From JBBRYB01 sp038238115 (GTDB taxonomy: Bacteria > Actinomycetota > Actinomycetes > Propionibacteriales > Nocardioidaceae), in NCBI GenBank assembly GCA_038238115.1, contig JBBRYB010000009.1, positions 1 through 64,000 of the forward strand: a stretch of 64,000 nt of DNA, given 5' to 3'. The translations under genes were made by a program, and so were the position numbers. The first letter of the stretch is position 1. Each line of letters opens with the position of its first letter. This document shows, piece after piece, positions 24,647 through 33,563 of the stretch. Under the pieces are notes generated by a model. It worked only from the letters and a program-made list of their open reading frames with translations. It did no database searches and was not told where the DNA came from.

Positions 24647-26341
24647 TCATCGGCAGCGTGAGTGCGCCCCCGGCACCGGCACGGGCAGCGTCCCCGTCGC
24701 GTCGCGCCGGCCGGTCAGTACGTCGACCAGCGCATCCATCGCCCCTGGTGTCCAGCCGTACAAGGCCAGCCGGGTCTGTGCCTGGGGCACGGCACCGAGG
24801 ACGTACGGCGTCGACGTACTGACGGCGACGTCGAGCGGACCACCGGCAGGCTCGGTGCCCAGCAGACCCACGGTACGACCATGACCGGTGCCCAGACCGC
24901 GGCGGTGGGCGGCCGCCACGAAGGCGGACACGAAGCTGGGGTCGCCAACCGGCGTCACCGAGATTCCGACATAGGGGCCCGAGCAGTTGCCGCCGACGAC
25001 GGTGACCGCCGCCGCCGACTCCCGCCGCGACAGGTCGCGGTGCGACCCGATCACGTCCCGGGCGACGCTCGGCGCATGCGACTCGTGCAGCATGAGCGCG
25101 CCGATCTTGGCCACCGCCTCCCGCGCCCGGTCCCGAGGCAGTGTGCCGTCGCGGAGGGCGGACAGCACGCCGTGGTATGCCGCAGGGACGTTCGCGGGCA
25201 TGAGCAACAGGTCCGCCCCGGCGCGCAGCGCCCGGACCGCCGCGGGGCCGGATCCGTAGCGCTGGGCCACCCCCTCCATCTCGAGCGCGTCTGTCGAGAC
25301 GAGGCCTTGGAAGCCGAGGTCGGACGTGAGCAGGGCGATATCGGCACGGGACAGGTCTGCGGGAACTCCCGGATCGACCCGGTCGAGCGAGATGTGGGCC
25401 ACCATCACGGCCGGCGCCCCGTGCTCGATGGCCGTGCCGAACCCGACGAAGTCTCGGCGGCGAAGCTTCTTCAGCGCCGCGCCTTGGTGGGGCAGCGTCT
25501 GATGGCTGTCAGCCGTGACCGAGCCGTGTCCCGGGAAGTGTTTCAGCACCGCCACGATGCCCGAGCCGGCGAAGCCTTGCGACGACGCTGCCACCAGCGA
25601 CGCAACCTCGGTGGCATCCGCGCCCGCCGAACGACTCCCGATCGTCGGGTCGGCGGGGCCGATCGTCACGTCGGCATCCGGTGCGAACACCATGGTGAAA
25701 CCGGCCGCGCGGAGCTCCTCACCGGTGGCGCGGGCAACCTGCCGTGCCAGCCTTGGCTCACCGGCGGCGCCGATACTCATGTACGTCGGGAACTCGGTCA
25801 TTGGGGCACCGAGCCGGGCAACCGCGCCGCCCTCCTGGTCCACCGCGGTGACAAGTGGCCAGGGCCGGTCGATCGAATCGGCGAGCAGCCGGTTGGAGCG
25901 TGAAATGGCGCCGACCGATCCCACGTTGTCCGCCATGACGATCACCCCGCCCAGGTGGTAGGCGTCCACGAGGTCGGTCGGCGCCTGCCGTCCGGTGTAG
26001 CCAGCAACGATCGCGCCGCCGGCCAGCTCGACATCGCTCATCCGCATCGCCGAGGCCCGAGCGGAGCGCCACTCCCCGACGGTGGGTCCCCACCCCGTCG
26101 GCGCCATCGCTGCCCGGCGTGGCGACGGCTGGTGGCGTTGGGCGTGCTGCCCAGCGTGGCGCCGGCCGTCGTGGTGGCCTAGTCCCGGGCGTTCGGGCTG
26201 TTGGTGGCTCGCGGCGGTGGGGGCGCCGGCCCTGGGCGCTGTACCCGCCAGCGTGCAGCCCGCCACGACACCGAGCAGTGCGACGACACCGAGCAGCGTC
26301 ACCACACGCGGCACCACGGGAAGCAACCGTCGCAGCAGCAT
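24647..26341 (-). CDS. Glycoside hydrolase family 3 lipoprotein (beta-N-acetylhexosaminidase, NagZ-like)
   Basis: A 564-residue exported GH3 enzyme. A lipoprotein signal peptide ends in GVVAGC with the lipidated Cys at 29. A low-complexity His/Pro/Gln-rich linker of about 60 residues leads to the catalytic barrel with VTAVDQEGGAVARL and VLKHFPGHGSVTADSH; the latter contains the His-Asp/acid pair typical of NagZ. VSTDALEMEGVAQRYG supplies the nucleophile Asp, followed by a C-terminal domain. It would release N-acetylglucosamine from peptidoglycan or chitin fragments outside the membrane. The start is the ATG at 26341 with GGGAG upstream. It is divergent from a PucR-type regulator. Confidence 0.85.
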   Translation of the reverse strand: MLLRRLLPVVPRVVTLLGVVALLGVVAGCTLAGTAPRAGAPTAASHQQPERPGLGHHDGRRHAGQHAQRHQPSPRRAAMAPTGWGPTVGEWRSARASAMRMSDVELAGGAIVAGYTGRQAPTDLVDAYHLGGVIVMADNVGSVGAISRSNRLLADSIDRPWPLVTAVDQEGGAVARLGAPMTEFPTYMSIGAAGEPRLARQVARATGEELRAAGFTMVFAPDADVTIGPADPTIGSRSAGADATEVASLVAASSQGFAGSGIVAVLKHFPGHGSVTADSHQTLPHQGAALKKLRRRDFVGFGTAIEHGAPAVMVAHISLDRVDPGVPADLSRADIALLTSDLGFQGLVSTDALEMEGVAQRYGSGPAAVRALRAGADLLLMPANVPAAYHGVLSALRDGTLPRDRAREAVAKIGALMLHESHAPSVARDVIGSHRDLSRRESAAAVTVVGGNCSGPYVGISVTPVGDPSFVSAFVAAAHRRGLGTGHGRTVGLLGTEPAGGPLDVAVSTSTPYVLGAVPQAQTRLALYGWTPGAMDALVDVLTGRRDATGTLPVPVPGAHSRCR

Positions 26342-26475
26342 GATCTCCCGAGTGTGCCTCATCAAGCCTCGCGACACCGCTGGCGACCAAGGATCACTCT
26401 CCCCAGGTATGGACGCTCGTTTGTCGAAGGCCGGCCTGAGTTGTACGTTCCTCCAAGGAGCGGAGGTGGGACCGG

Positions 26476-28035
26476 GTGCGCGTGCAGGACCTGGTGGACA
26501 ACCCGACGCTCGGGATCCGGGTGCTGTACGGCGATCCCGAGGGGCTGGCGAGAGGCGTCACCTGGACCTACACCACCGACCTGCCGAACCCCAGCCGCTA
26601 CCTCAGCCGTGGCCTGCTGGTGATGACGGGTCTGATGTGGCGCCGCGAACCGACGGACAGCGCCGGATTCGTCGCCGCGGTGGCCGCATCGGGGGCCGCC
26701 GGGCTGGTCGCCGGAGAGGGCCTGCTCGGCTATGTGCCCGACGACGTGGTCGACGCCTGCCGCCACCACCACCTCCCGCTGCTGGCCGTGGCGGCGCACG
26801 TGAGCTTCGTCCAGATCACCGAGCACATCGCCGGCGAGCTGACACAGGACAGGGTCATGCTGCTGACGGCGCGACTCGTGCGACAGCGCCAGCTACTCGC
26901 GGAGGTCGCCGAAGGCCGGGCGCTCGACGAGATCGTCCTCCAGGTCGCTCGCGAGTCGCAGCTGTCCTGCTGGATCGTGACCGCGACCGGACGGCAGGTC
27001 GTCGCCGGGTCCTCGGTGCTTGATGCCGACGACCTCGACCAGATCACCCACACCGCCCTGGCGGCCCCGGAACTGCCCGCGACGTCGACCGGCGCGATCT
27101 CCGGAGGTGAACCTGGCTACAGCGTCTTCGCCATCGCCGGGCGGGCCGACGACCGCCTGACGGCCTGGTTCCTGGTGTTCGGCGGTGACTGGACGAGATG
27201 GTCGCCGCAGATACTCGACGCCATCCGGGAGCTTGAGGCGATCGCGGCGCTTCACAAGTCCCATCAGGAGAGCAGCCGCCTGGCCTGGCAGGAGATCAGC
27301 GATGCCGCGATCGGGCTCATCGACCATCCCGATCCCCGCGCGGAGACCGCTACGCAGGTGGGCAGGCTCGGTCTCGACCTGACCCGTCCAGCTGTCGCCG
27401 TCGTCGCCGCTTTCTCCGGAGGGCCGCTGCGTCGGCGTGAGGCCCGCTGGCTGCTCGCCGACGCGGTCGTCCAGCTGGGCGAGCCCATCGTCGGCGTCGA
27501 CGGCGACGATGCCGTCGCCCTCCTCGCGGTCGACCGCAACCGGGGCTCCGAGCGGATCGGCAGGGTGCTCGGCCGGACGTTCGCTCGGGTGGCTCCGGGA
27601 CTGAGCGGTGAGCACCTGACAATCGGCATCAGCGAGCCCGCCTCCGTCGCAGCGCTCGGCGGGGCGTTGAACTCGGCCCGTTATGCGCAGCGGCTGGGCG
27701 AGCACCATCCCGGCTCAGTCCAGGTCGTGCGGAGTGCAGAGATCAGCTCAGCCGTTCTGCTGCTGAACTCGGTCCCTGACCAGCTGCGGCGGTCCTTCGC
27801 CGAGCACGTCCTCGGGCCGGTCCTGGACTACGACACCCGCAACGCGTCCGGCCTGGTGGCGACCCTGAGGGCGTACTTCGACTGCTCCGGCTCGTGGAGC
27901 AAGACCGCCGAACGGCTGCAGCTGCATCTCAACACGGTGCGCTACCGGATCGCCAGGGTCGAGTCCCTCACCCAGCGCGACCTGGCGCAGATGGAGGACC
28001 GGATGGACCTCTACCTCGCCCTCCAGATGCTCTGA
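26476..28035 (+). CDS. PucR-family transcriptional regulator
   Basis: A 519-residue activator-type regulator. The N-terminal PucR-type domain (MRVQDLVDNPTLGIRVLYGD) is of the kind that senses purine-pathway metabolites in the family. A GGDEF-like middle domain follows, then the C-terminal helix-turn-helix (TLRAYFDCSGSWSKTAERLQ and HLNTVRYRIARVESL). The GTG at 26476 has GGAGGTGGG upstream. It is divergent from the GH3 lipoprotein and convergent with tsaD (35 nt between stops). Targets may include itself and the GH3 gene; this is inference. Confidence 0.88.
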   Translation: MRVQDLVDNPTLGIRVLYGDPEGLARGVTWTYTTDLPNPSRYLSRGLLVMTGLMWRREPTDSAGFVAAVAASGAAGLVAGEGLLGYVPDDVVDACRHHHLPLLAVAAHVSFVQITEHIAGELTQDRVMLLTARLVRQRQLLAEVAEGRALDEIVLQVARESQLSCWIVTATGRQVVAGSSVLDADDLDQITHTALAAPELPATSTGAISGGEPGYSVFAIAGRADDRLTAWFLVFGGDWTRWSPQILDAIRELEAIAALHKSHQESSRLAWQEISDAAIGLIDHPDPRAETATQVGRLGLDLTRPAVAVVAAFSGGPLRRREARWLLADAVVQLGEPIVGVDGDDAVALLAVDRNRGSERIGRVLGRTFARVAPGLSGEHLTIGISEPASVAALGGALNSARYAQRLGEHHPGSVQVVRSAEISSAVLLLNSVPDQLRRSFAEHVLGPVLDYDTRNASGLVATLRAYFDCSGSWSKTAERLQLHLNTVRYRIARVESLTQRDLAQMEDRMDLYLALQML

Positions 28036-28070
28036 CCGGCCACGGGTGGCTCGCCCATGAGCGTCCATCG

Positions 28071-29117
28071 TCAGGCGACGACCGTGGTGAACGGCATCGA
28101 CGAGTCGGCTGCGAGGCCGAGCGCCGATGGCGGTCGGCCGCGGCGTACCAGCTCACAGCCCAGAGCCGCGACCATCGCACCGTTGTCGGTGCACAGGGCG
28201 GGGCGAGGGACGCGTACGGCGATCCCGTGCCTGGCTGCCCGCTCCTCAGCGAGCTGGCGGAGCCGCGAGTTGGCCGCCACGCCGCCGCCGATAACGAGGT
28301 GCGCGCTGCCGGTGAAGCGGCACGCGTCGACGGCCTTGCGTGTGAGTACGTCGCACACGGCCTCCTGGAACGACGCCGCCACGTCGGCGACCGGCACCGG
28401 CTCACCGGAGCGCTCACGTGCCTCGATCCAGCGGGCCACCGCCGTTTTGAGCCCGCTGAACGAGTAGTCGAACCGGTGCCGCTCCATGTCACGCCTGCCC
28501 GTCAGCCCCCTCGGGAGGTCGATGGAGACCTCACCACCCGCTCGAGCCACGCGGTCGATGTGCGGGCCTCCCGGAAACGGCAGGCCCAACAGGCGCGCCA
28601 CCTTGTCGAATGCCTCCCCGGCCGCATCGTCGATCGTCGATCCCAGCGGCTCGACGCCAGCGGTCAGGTCCCCCACGTGGAGCAGTGACGAATGCCCGCC
28701 GCTGACGAGCATCGCGACACACGGCTCCGGGAGGGGGCCGTGCTCGAGCTGGTCGACGGCCACGTGTGCCGACAAATGGTTGACGCCGTACAGGGGCTTG
28801 CCAAGACTGAGGGCCAGCGCCTTCGCGGCAGCGACTCCGACGAGGAGTGCTCCGGCGAGTCCCGGCCCGGACGTGACAGCGATGGCGTCCACGTCCCGCA
28901 GCGTCACGGCGGCGTCGTGGCACGCGCGCTCGATGGTGGGAACCATCGCGTCGAGGTGGGCGCGGCTCGCCACCTCCGGGACGACGCCACCGAACCGCGC
29001 GTGCTCCTCGACGCTCGAGGCCACCGCGTCCGCGAGGAGCGTCTGGCCGCGGACCAGACCCACGCCGGTCTCGTCGCAGGACGTCTCGATCCCCAGCACG
29101 AGCGGCAAGTCGGGCAC
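28071..29117 (-). CDS. tsaD: tRNA t6A37 threonylcarbamoyltransferase TsaD
   Basis: A 348-residue ASKHA-fold enzyme that transfers the threonylcarbamoyl group to A37 of ANN-reading tRNAs, with TsaB and TsaE. Metal ligands are visible in GVNHLSAHVAVDQL (HxxxH). The ATP-binding motifs are LGIETSCDETGVG and LVSGGHSSLL. The last part holds the family block VIGGGVAANSRLR. It is the last gene of the acpS-to-tsaD operon, 3 nt after rimI, and convergent with the PucR gene. Confidence 0.96.
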   Translation of the reverse strand: MPDLPLVLGIETSCDETGVGLVRGQTLLADAVASSVEEHARFGGVVPEVASRAHLDAMVPTIERACHDAAVTLRDVDAIAVTSGPGLAGALLVGVAAAKALALSLGKPLYGVNHLSAHVAVDQLEHGPLPEPCVAMLVSGGHSSLLHVGDLTAGVEPLGSTIDDAAGEAFDKVARLLGLPFPGGPHIDRVARAGGEVSIDLPRGLTGRRDMERHRFDYSFSGLKTAVARWIEARERSGEPVPVADVAASFQEAVCDVLTRKAVDACRFTGSAHLVIGGGVAANSRLRQLAEERAARHGIAVRVPRPALCTDNGAMVAALGCELVRRGRPPSALGLAADSSMPFTTVVA

Positions 29118-29120
29118 GGA

Positions 29121-29594
29121 TCAAACTCCTGTTTCGGACAGAGGTTGGGCGTCGAGGCGGCGGGCCATCACGATCGCGTCGACGTCTTGAGCGTAGTAGC
29201 GCGATCGCCGGGAGATCTCCATGAACCCATGGGCGGTGTACAGCCCCCGGGCTGGGAGGTTGTCCGCCGCGACTTCGAGCAGCAGCTGCGCACAGTACGA
29301 CGCTCGGGCGTGCTCGGCCAGGGCCGCCAACATCCGGCCGCCGATCCCCTGGCGCTGCCAGGCCTGCGCCACCACGACACGTTGGACATCGGCTGAGTCT
29401 CCGGAGTACCTCAGCGCGGCATACCCGACGACGTTCGGGCCGTTGTCGGCGACCACGATGCACCGACACCGGTCGATCACCCGGAACTCTTGCTCCATGG
29501 AACGCGGACTCCAGGCCGACTCCCCGAAGACGGCAGCTTCGAGTGCGACCGCCGCGTCGAGGTCTGCCGCCCTGGCGAACCGGATGGCTGTCAT
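29121..29594 (-). CDS. rimI: Ribosomal-protein-alanine N-acetyltransferase RimI
   Basis: A 157-residue GNAT enzyme. The acetyl-CoA loop reads QRQGIGGRMLAALAEHA, with the substrate region RYYAQDVDAIVM near the end as in RimI (ribosomal protein S18 acetylation). The placement between tsaB and tsaD is the usual actinobacterial order. The ATG start overlaps the tsaB stop (ATGA). Confidence 0.9.
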   Translation of the reverse strand: MTAIRFARAADLDAAVALEAAVFGESAWSPRSMEQEFRVIDRCRCIVVADNGPNVVGYAALRYSGDSADVQRVVVAQAWQRQGIGGRMLAALAEHARASYCAQLLLEVAADNLPARGLYTAHGFMEISRRSRYYAQDVDAIVMARRLDAQPLSETGV

Positions 29595-30232
29595 GTCGCC
29601 CGCTTGCGAGACGCGGCCTGGCCGACGTCGGGCCGGCGCAGATAGAGCGGCTCAGCGGCGAGGAGACGCGCGTCGCCTGACACGACGAGGCGGGCCAGGT
29701 CGTCGGCTCGTGGGTGCTCCGGTGCGATGGCGCCCGGGAATGCCTCCGGGTAGATGATCGCGCCGCGCCCCGCGACGGGCCCGTCCCAGGCAACGGTCGC
29801 CGGCTGGTCGACGGCCGGCTCTGTGGTCCGGCGCCGAGGTGCGGCATACCTCGCCCAGTAGACCTCCTTGCGCCGCGCGTCGGTGGCGACCATGAAGTCG
29901 CCCTCGACCACAACTGCCGCCGCGAGGATGTCGAGTGTGCACACGCCGTCGAGCGGAAGTCTGAGCACCGCCGCCATGGTCCGCGCGGTCATGATGCCGA
30001 CGCGGAGTCCGGTGAAGGGGCCAGGTCCGACGCCGACGGCGATGTGAGTGAGGTCGGCGGGTGTGACAGCTGCCGATTCGAGGACTCCAGCGATGCTGGG
30101 AGCCAGCAGCTCACCGTGGCGGAGCGGGTCGACAGTGGTGGACTCGGCGACGACCCCACGACCGTCGTGGAGGGCCACGGTGACGGCCGGAGTGGCCGTG
30201 TCGAACGCGAGCAGCATGTCGACCGCAAGCAT
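29591..30232 (-). CDS. tsaB: t6A synthesis dimerisation partner TsaB
   Basis: A 213-residue paralogue of TsaD lacking the metal site, required as its scaffold. It opens MLLAFDTATPAVTVALHDG, and GVGPGPFTGLRVGIMTARTM is the family block. The ATG at 30232, with GGAAGG upstream, adds five residues to an internal ATG at 30217; either could be used. The stop is coupled to rimI, and the GNAT-TsaE gene ends 53 nt upstream. Confidence 0.93.
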   Translation of the reverse strand: MLAVDMLLAFDTATPAVTVALHDGRGVVAESTTVDPLRHGELLAPSIAGVLESAAVTPADLTHIAVGVGPGPFTGLRVGIMTARTMAAVLRLPLDGVCTLDILAAAVVVEGDFMVATDARRKEVYWARYAAPRRRTTEPAVDQPATVAWDGPVAGRGAIIYPEAFPGAIAPEHPRADDLARLVVSGDARLLAAEPLYLRRPDVGQAASRKRAT

Positions 30233-30285
30233 AGAGACCTTCCCCGCCGCCGTTGCCGCCGATGCGCGGCCGCGAAGGGCGGAGG

Positions 30286-31245
30286 TCAGCGTCGTACAGC
30301 CGCGACGTCCGTCGTCGGGTCCTGCCGCAGCGTCGAGCCCACTCCCGCGCCCACCCAACGGGCACCCACCGGGTGGACGGTGACCAGGCGGGACTCGTCA
30401 TCCGGTCCGACATCGCGGCCACGGGCCAGGTCGACGCGCAAGCGGTCACGGGACAACGCCTCGGCGAGGCCCTCTCCCCACTCCACCACCGTGACCGCGT
30501 CATCGACGAGCGTGTCCAGGTCGAGGTCGTCGAACTCCGCGTCGCCACCCAGACGGTAGGCGTCGACGTGGGTCAGGGACGGCCCGCCCACCAGCGATGG
30601 ATGCGTGCGGGCGATGACAAAAGTGGGTGAGGTGACGGCGCCCCGGACCTCGAGACCGGCGCCGATGCCCTGGGCCAGCGTCGTCTTGCCGGCCCCCAGC
30701 TCACCGTTGAGGAGGACGATGTCGCCGGCCCTGCACAGCCGGCCGATACGCACGCCCAGCGAACGTGTCTGGTCGGCCGTCGCCGTGGTGAGCCCCACCG
30801 CAAGCGCCTTGGCGAAGGTGACGCTGGTCTGCTCGCGGCGTATCTCGCTGTAACCGCGCCGGAGCCAGAACTCCAGGGTCGCCGGCAGCCCCGCCCGGGC
30901 GAGCAGGCGTACGTCGTCGTAGCCGCGAGCTGCGGCGACCTCCTCCGCGACGCCGACAACCGCCGACGCCACCCCGCGCTCCTGGAACCTCGGCGAGACG
31001 CTGACCCGGCGCAGGCCCAGCGACGATCCGTGGTCCACGAAGAGCAGCGCTCCGGCAGCGATCCCGTCGACGCGGCAGATCAGGCCGCCCACTTCGTCGA
31101 TCGCCCGGGCCACGGACTCGGTCGTCTCGGTGAGAGCGGTGGTCGGCGGTTCGACGCGTGGCCGGGCCGCGAAGGCCGCGTGGATGACGTCGCGCAGCTC
31201 GGGCGCGTCCGCGGCCGCTGCCTCGTCGACCCGGAGGTCGCTCAT
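30286..31245 (-). CDS. tsaE: GNAT acetyltransferase-TsaE fusion protein
   Basis: A 319-residue two-domain protein. Residues 1-145 are a GNAT domain with an acetyl-CoA loop (SPRFQERGVASAVVGVA) and a terminal FWLRRGYSE. Residues 150-290 are TsaE, the ATPase that drives t6A synthesis, with Walker A GELGAGKTTLAQG at 181-189, the SPTFVIAR block and VVEWGEGLAEAL. TsaE alone is about 150 residues, so the N-terminal half is extra. The start ATGA overlaps the hydrolase stop, and no in-frame stop separates the two domains. The GNAT substrate is unknown. Confidence 0.88.
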   Translation of the reverse strand: MSDLRVDEAAAADAPELRDVIHAAFAARPRVEPPTTALTETTESVARAIDEVGGLICRVDGIAAGALLFVDHGSSLGLRRVSVSPRFQERGVASAVVGVAEEVAAARGYDDVRLLARAGLPATLEFWLRRGYSEIRREQTSVTFAKALAVGLTTATADQTRSLGVRIGRLCRAGDIVLLNGELGAGKTTLAQGIGAGLEVRGAVTSPTFVIARTHPSLVGGPSLTHVDAYRLGGDAEFDDLDLDTLVDDAVTVVEWGEGLAEALSRDRLRVDLARGRDVGPDDESRLVTVHPVGARWVGAGVGSTLRQDPTTDVAAVRR

Positions 31246-32303
31246 GGCAGTCGCTCGGCCCGCTCGACGAGGTCGTCGAGCGCCTCGCTGACCTCGGCAT
31301 GACTCTCGAGGATCACCATGTGGCCGGCGTCCGGAAGCTCAAGGAATGCGGCCGTGGGCACGAGCTCAGCAATCCGACGGGTGTGCGCGACTGGGGTGAT
31401 CGCGTCGCGACCGCCACCAACCACCGTGGCGGAGACGGACGCCAACGTCGTCGCCACGACGGCGCTCTTGTCGTGCTCCTCGAAACCGGGGAAGAAGTCG
31501 GCGACCACCTCGACCGGAGTGGCGGCGAGCATCTCGTCGGTGAAGTCGACGTACTCCTGTGGCACGGGGCCGCCGAACCCCAGCCTGCGGGTCATGGCCA
31601 GAGCGATGTCGGAGCTGGCCCGGCGTCCCGACTCGACCAGGCGAGGTGCCCGCGCGAGCGTAGCCAGCACGGCTGGCGTCACCTTGTGCAGCAGGCGTCC
31701 AGGAAAACCTGGCAGACCCAGCGTGGCGGCGTCGAGCCCCCCCGAGCTGGTCGAGATCAAGGCGACGCCGACGACGCGCGACCCGAACCAGTCCGGGTGC
31801 CGCTCGGCGAGCGACATGATTGTCATCCCGCCCATCGAGTGACCCACGAGCACCACGGGGGCGTCGGGGGCGAGCTGTTCCACGACGGCCGCCAGGTCCC
31901 GGCCTAGCTGGTCGAACGTGCAGTGCTCGGCTCGCGAGCGACCCGACCGGCCGTGGGAGCGCTGGTCGTAGAAGACCAGCCGGTGGCGACCTCGCAAGGC
32001 GGACCGCTGGAAGTGCCAGCAGTCGAGGTTGAGGGCGTAGCCGTGCACGAAAATCACGGTTGCGCCCGCCGCTTCGAGCGCACCCGGCTCGAGCTCGTCG
32101 ACCTCCGCGTGGATCCCCAGTTCGTCGTCGGCCACCACGATCTTGTCGGCGCCGCGCAGCGAGCCCAGGGGTTGCTCGTCCGTCGTGCGCCGACGGGCAA
32201 CCTTCTTGCGCTCGCTGAGGACACCTGCCGCGGCGCCGGCCACGACGACGCTCACCGCAGCGCCCGCGATACCGACGTAGCGGGCGACCGTGCCCGGGCT
32301 CAC
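31242..32303 (-). CDS. Alpha/beta hydrolase
   Basis: A 353-residue serine hydrolase with an N-terminal membrane segment (VGIAGAAVSVVVAGAAAGVL), so probably membrane-anchored. The oxyanion motif is VIFVHGYALN, the nucleophile Ser lies in LVGHSMGGM, the acid in GGGRDAITP and the His in PDAGHMVI. It overlaps alr (GTGA) and the GNAT-TsaE gene (ATGA) and thus sits inside a housekeeping operon. This position, between alr and tsaE, is one I recall from other actinobacteria; the substrate is unknown. Confidence 0.85.
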   Translation of the reverse strand: MSPGTVARYVGIAGAAVSVVVAGAAAGVLSERKKVARRRTTDEQPLGSLRGADKIVVADDELGIHAEVDELEPGALEAAGATVIFVHGYALNLDCWHFQRSALRGRHRLVFYDQRSHGRSGRSRAEHCTFDQLGRDLAAVVEQLAPDAPVVLVGHSMGGMTIMSLAERHPDWFGSRVVGVALISTSSGGLDAATLGLPGFPGRLLHKVTPAVLATLARAPRLVESGRRASSDIALAMTRRLGFGGPVPQEYVDFTDEMLAATPVEVVADFFPGFEEHDKSAVVATTLASVSATVVGGGRDAITPVAHTRRIAELVPTAAFLELPDAGHMVILESHAEVSEALDDLVERAERLP

Positions 32304-33514
32304 GCGAGCCGCCCGACGTGGCGACGAGGCACGCGGGAGCCGATCCGGGTGACGATTTCGTAGCCGATGGTGCCCGCTGCGACGGCCCAGTCGTGGGCAG
32401 AGGGATGCCCGCGGCTCGGGTCGCCGAAGACGACGACCTCGTCGCCGGCCACAGCCCGGTGGTCGCCGAGGTCGACCATGAACTGGTCCATGCAGACCCG
32501 CCCGGCCACTGTGAACCGCGCGCCGGCCAGAGACACCGGGCCGCTGCCCGACGCGTGCCGCGGGATCCCGTCGCCATAGCCGAGCGGGACGAGGCCGAGC
32601 GAGGTTTCCCTGTCGGTGGTGTAGGTGTGGCCGTACGAGACGCCCTGGCCGGCGCCTACCCGCTTCACGAGTGCGAGGCTAGCCCGCAGCGTCATCGCGG
32701 GAACGAGAGGAACGGGGCTGCGGCCGTCGGAGAACGGGGACACGCCGTAGATCGCGATACCGGGGCGCACCATCGAGTGCCACGTCTCGGGGATGGCCAG
32801 CACGCCGCCTGAGTTGGCGAGATGCACGTGCTGCGGCTCGAGCCCGGCCGCCCTCGCCTCGGCGACTCCAGACTCGAACGCCTCGATCTGGGCTGGTACG
32901 GACGGGTGGTCCGGCTCGTCGGAGCACGCCAGATGAGACCAGACGCCGCTGACCTCGACGTCACCCCTGCGCTGGGCGGCGGCCGCCCGGTCGACGAGCT
33001 CCGGCCAGGCGTCGAGATGTGCGCCACCTCGGCCGAGACCGGAGTCGAGCTTGAGCTGGAGGCGAGCACGGCCACCGGCCGACCGCGCAGCCGCCACGAT
33101 GTCGCGCAGTTGGGTGACGGTGTATGCCGCCAGGTCCACGCCGTGCGCCACCCCGTCGTCGTACCGCTCGCCGGGAACGGCGAGCCACGCCAGGATGGGG
33201 CTGCGGTCGCCTGCAGCACGCAGCCTCAGCGCCTCGTCGAGCAGGGCGACGCCCAACCAACTGGCGCCGCCGTGACGTGCAGCGCGTGCCGTCTCGACGA
33301 TGCCGTGCCCGTAACCGTCGGCCTTGACGACGGCCATCACGTCCCGCCCTCCGACGTGGCGCCGCAGCGCCGCGACGTTGGCGCTGATGGCCTCGAGGTC
33401 CACGACCGCTTCCGCGCGCGGAACGGCGGCTGTGTCCCTGGGTTCGGACGCCGCTGCCGCCGAAGCCGAGGCGTGCCTGGCCTCGGCGACAGCTGCGGCA
33501 TCAGACGTGGTCAT
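32300..33514 (-). CDS. alr: Alanine racemase
   Basis: A 404-residue PLP enzyme making D-alanine for peptidoglycan. The PLP lysine is K64 in AVVKADGYGHG. The second catalytic residue is the Tyr in GVSYGHTYTTDRETSLGLVP, and the C-terminal domain has VCMDQFMVDLGD. The start at 33514 (MTTSDAAAVAE) gives an Ala-rich N-terminal extension of about 30 residues before the domain begins at RAEAVVDLEAI. The longer upstream frame lies in the intergenic region and was discarded. Confidence 0.96.
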   Translation of the reverse strand: MTTSDAAAVAEARHASASAAAASEPRDTAAVPRAEAVVDLEAISANVAALRRHVGGRDVMAVVKADGYGHGIVETARAARHGGASWLGVALLDEALRLRAAGDRSPILAWLAVPGERYDDGVAHGVDLAAYTVTQLRDIVAAARSAGGRARLQLKLDSGLGRGGAHLDAWPELVDRAAAAQRRGDVEVSGVWSHLACSDEPDHPSVPAQIEAFESGVAEARAAGLEPQHVHLANSGGVLAIPETWHSMVRPGIAIYGVSPFSDGRSPVPLVPAMTLRASLALVKRVGAGQGVSYGHTYTTDRETSLGLVPLGYGDGIPRHASGSGPVSLAGARFTVAGRVCMDQFMVDLGDHRAVAGDEVVVFGDPSRGHPSAHDWAVAAGTIGYEIVTRIGSRVPRRHVGRLA

Positions 33515-33563
33515 GGGGTGCCTATTGTGCCAAACAGCGTCCGACGGAGCGGGCAGGTCACGC

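Noticed and set aside
28531..29913. A 460-codon minus-strand frame across tsaD, rimI and tsaB
   Set aside because: It is an Arg-rich out-of-frame reading of three clearly real genes.
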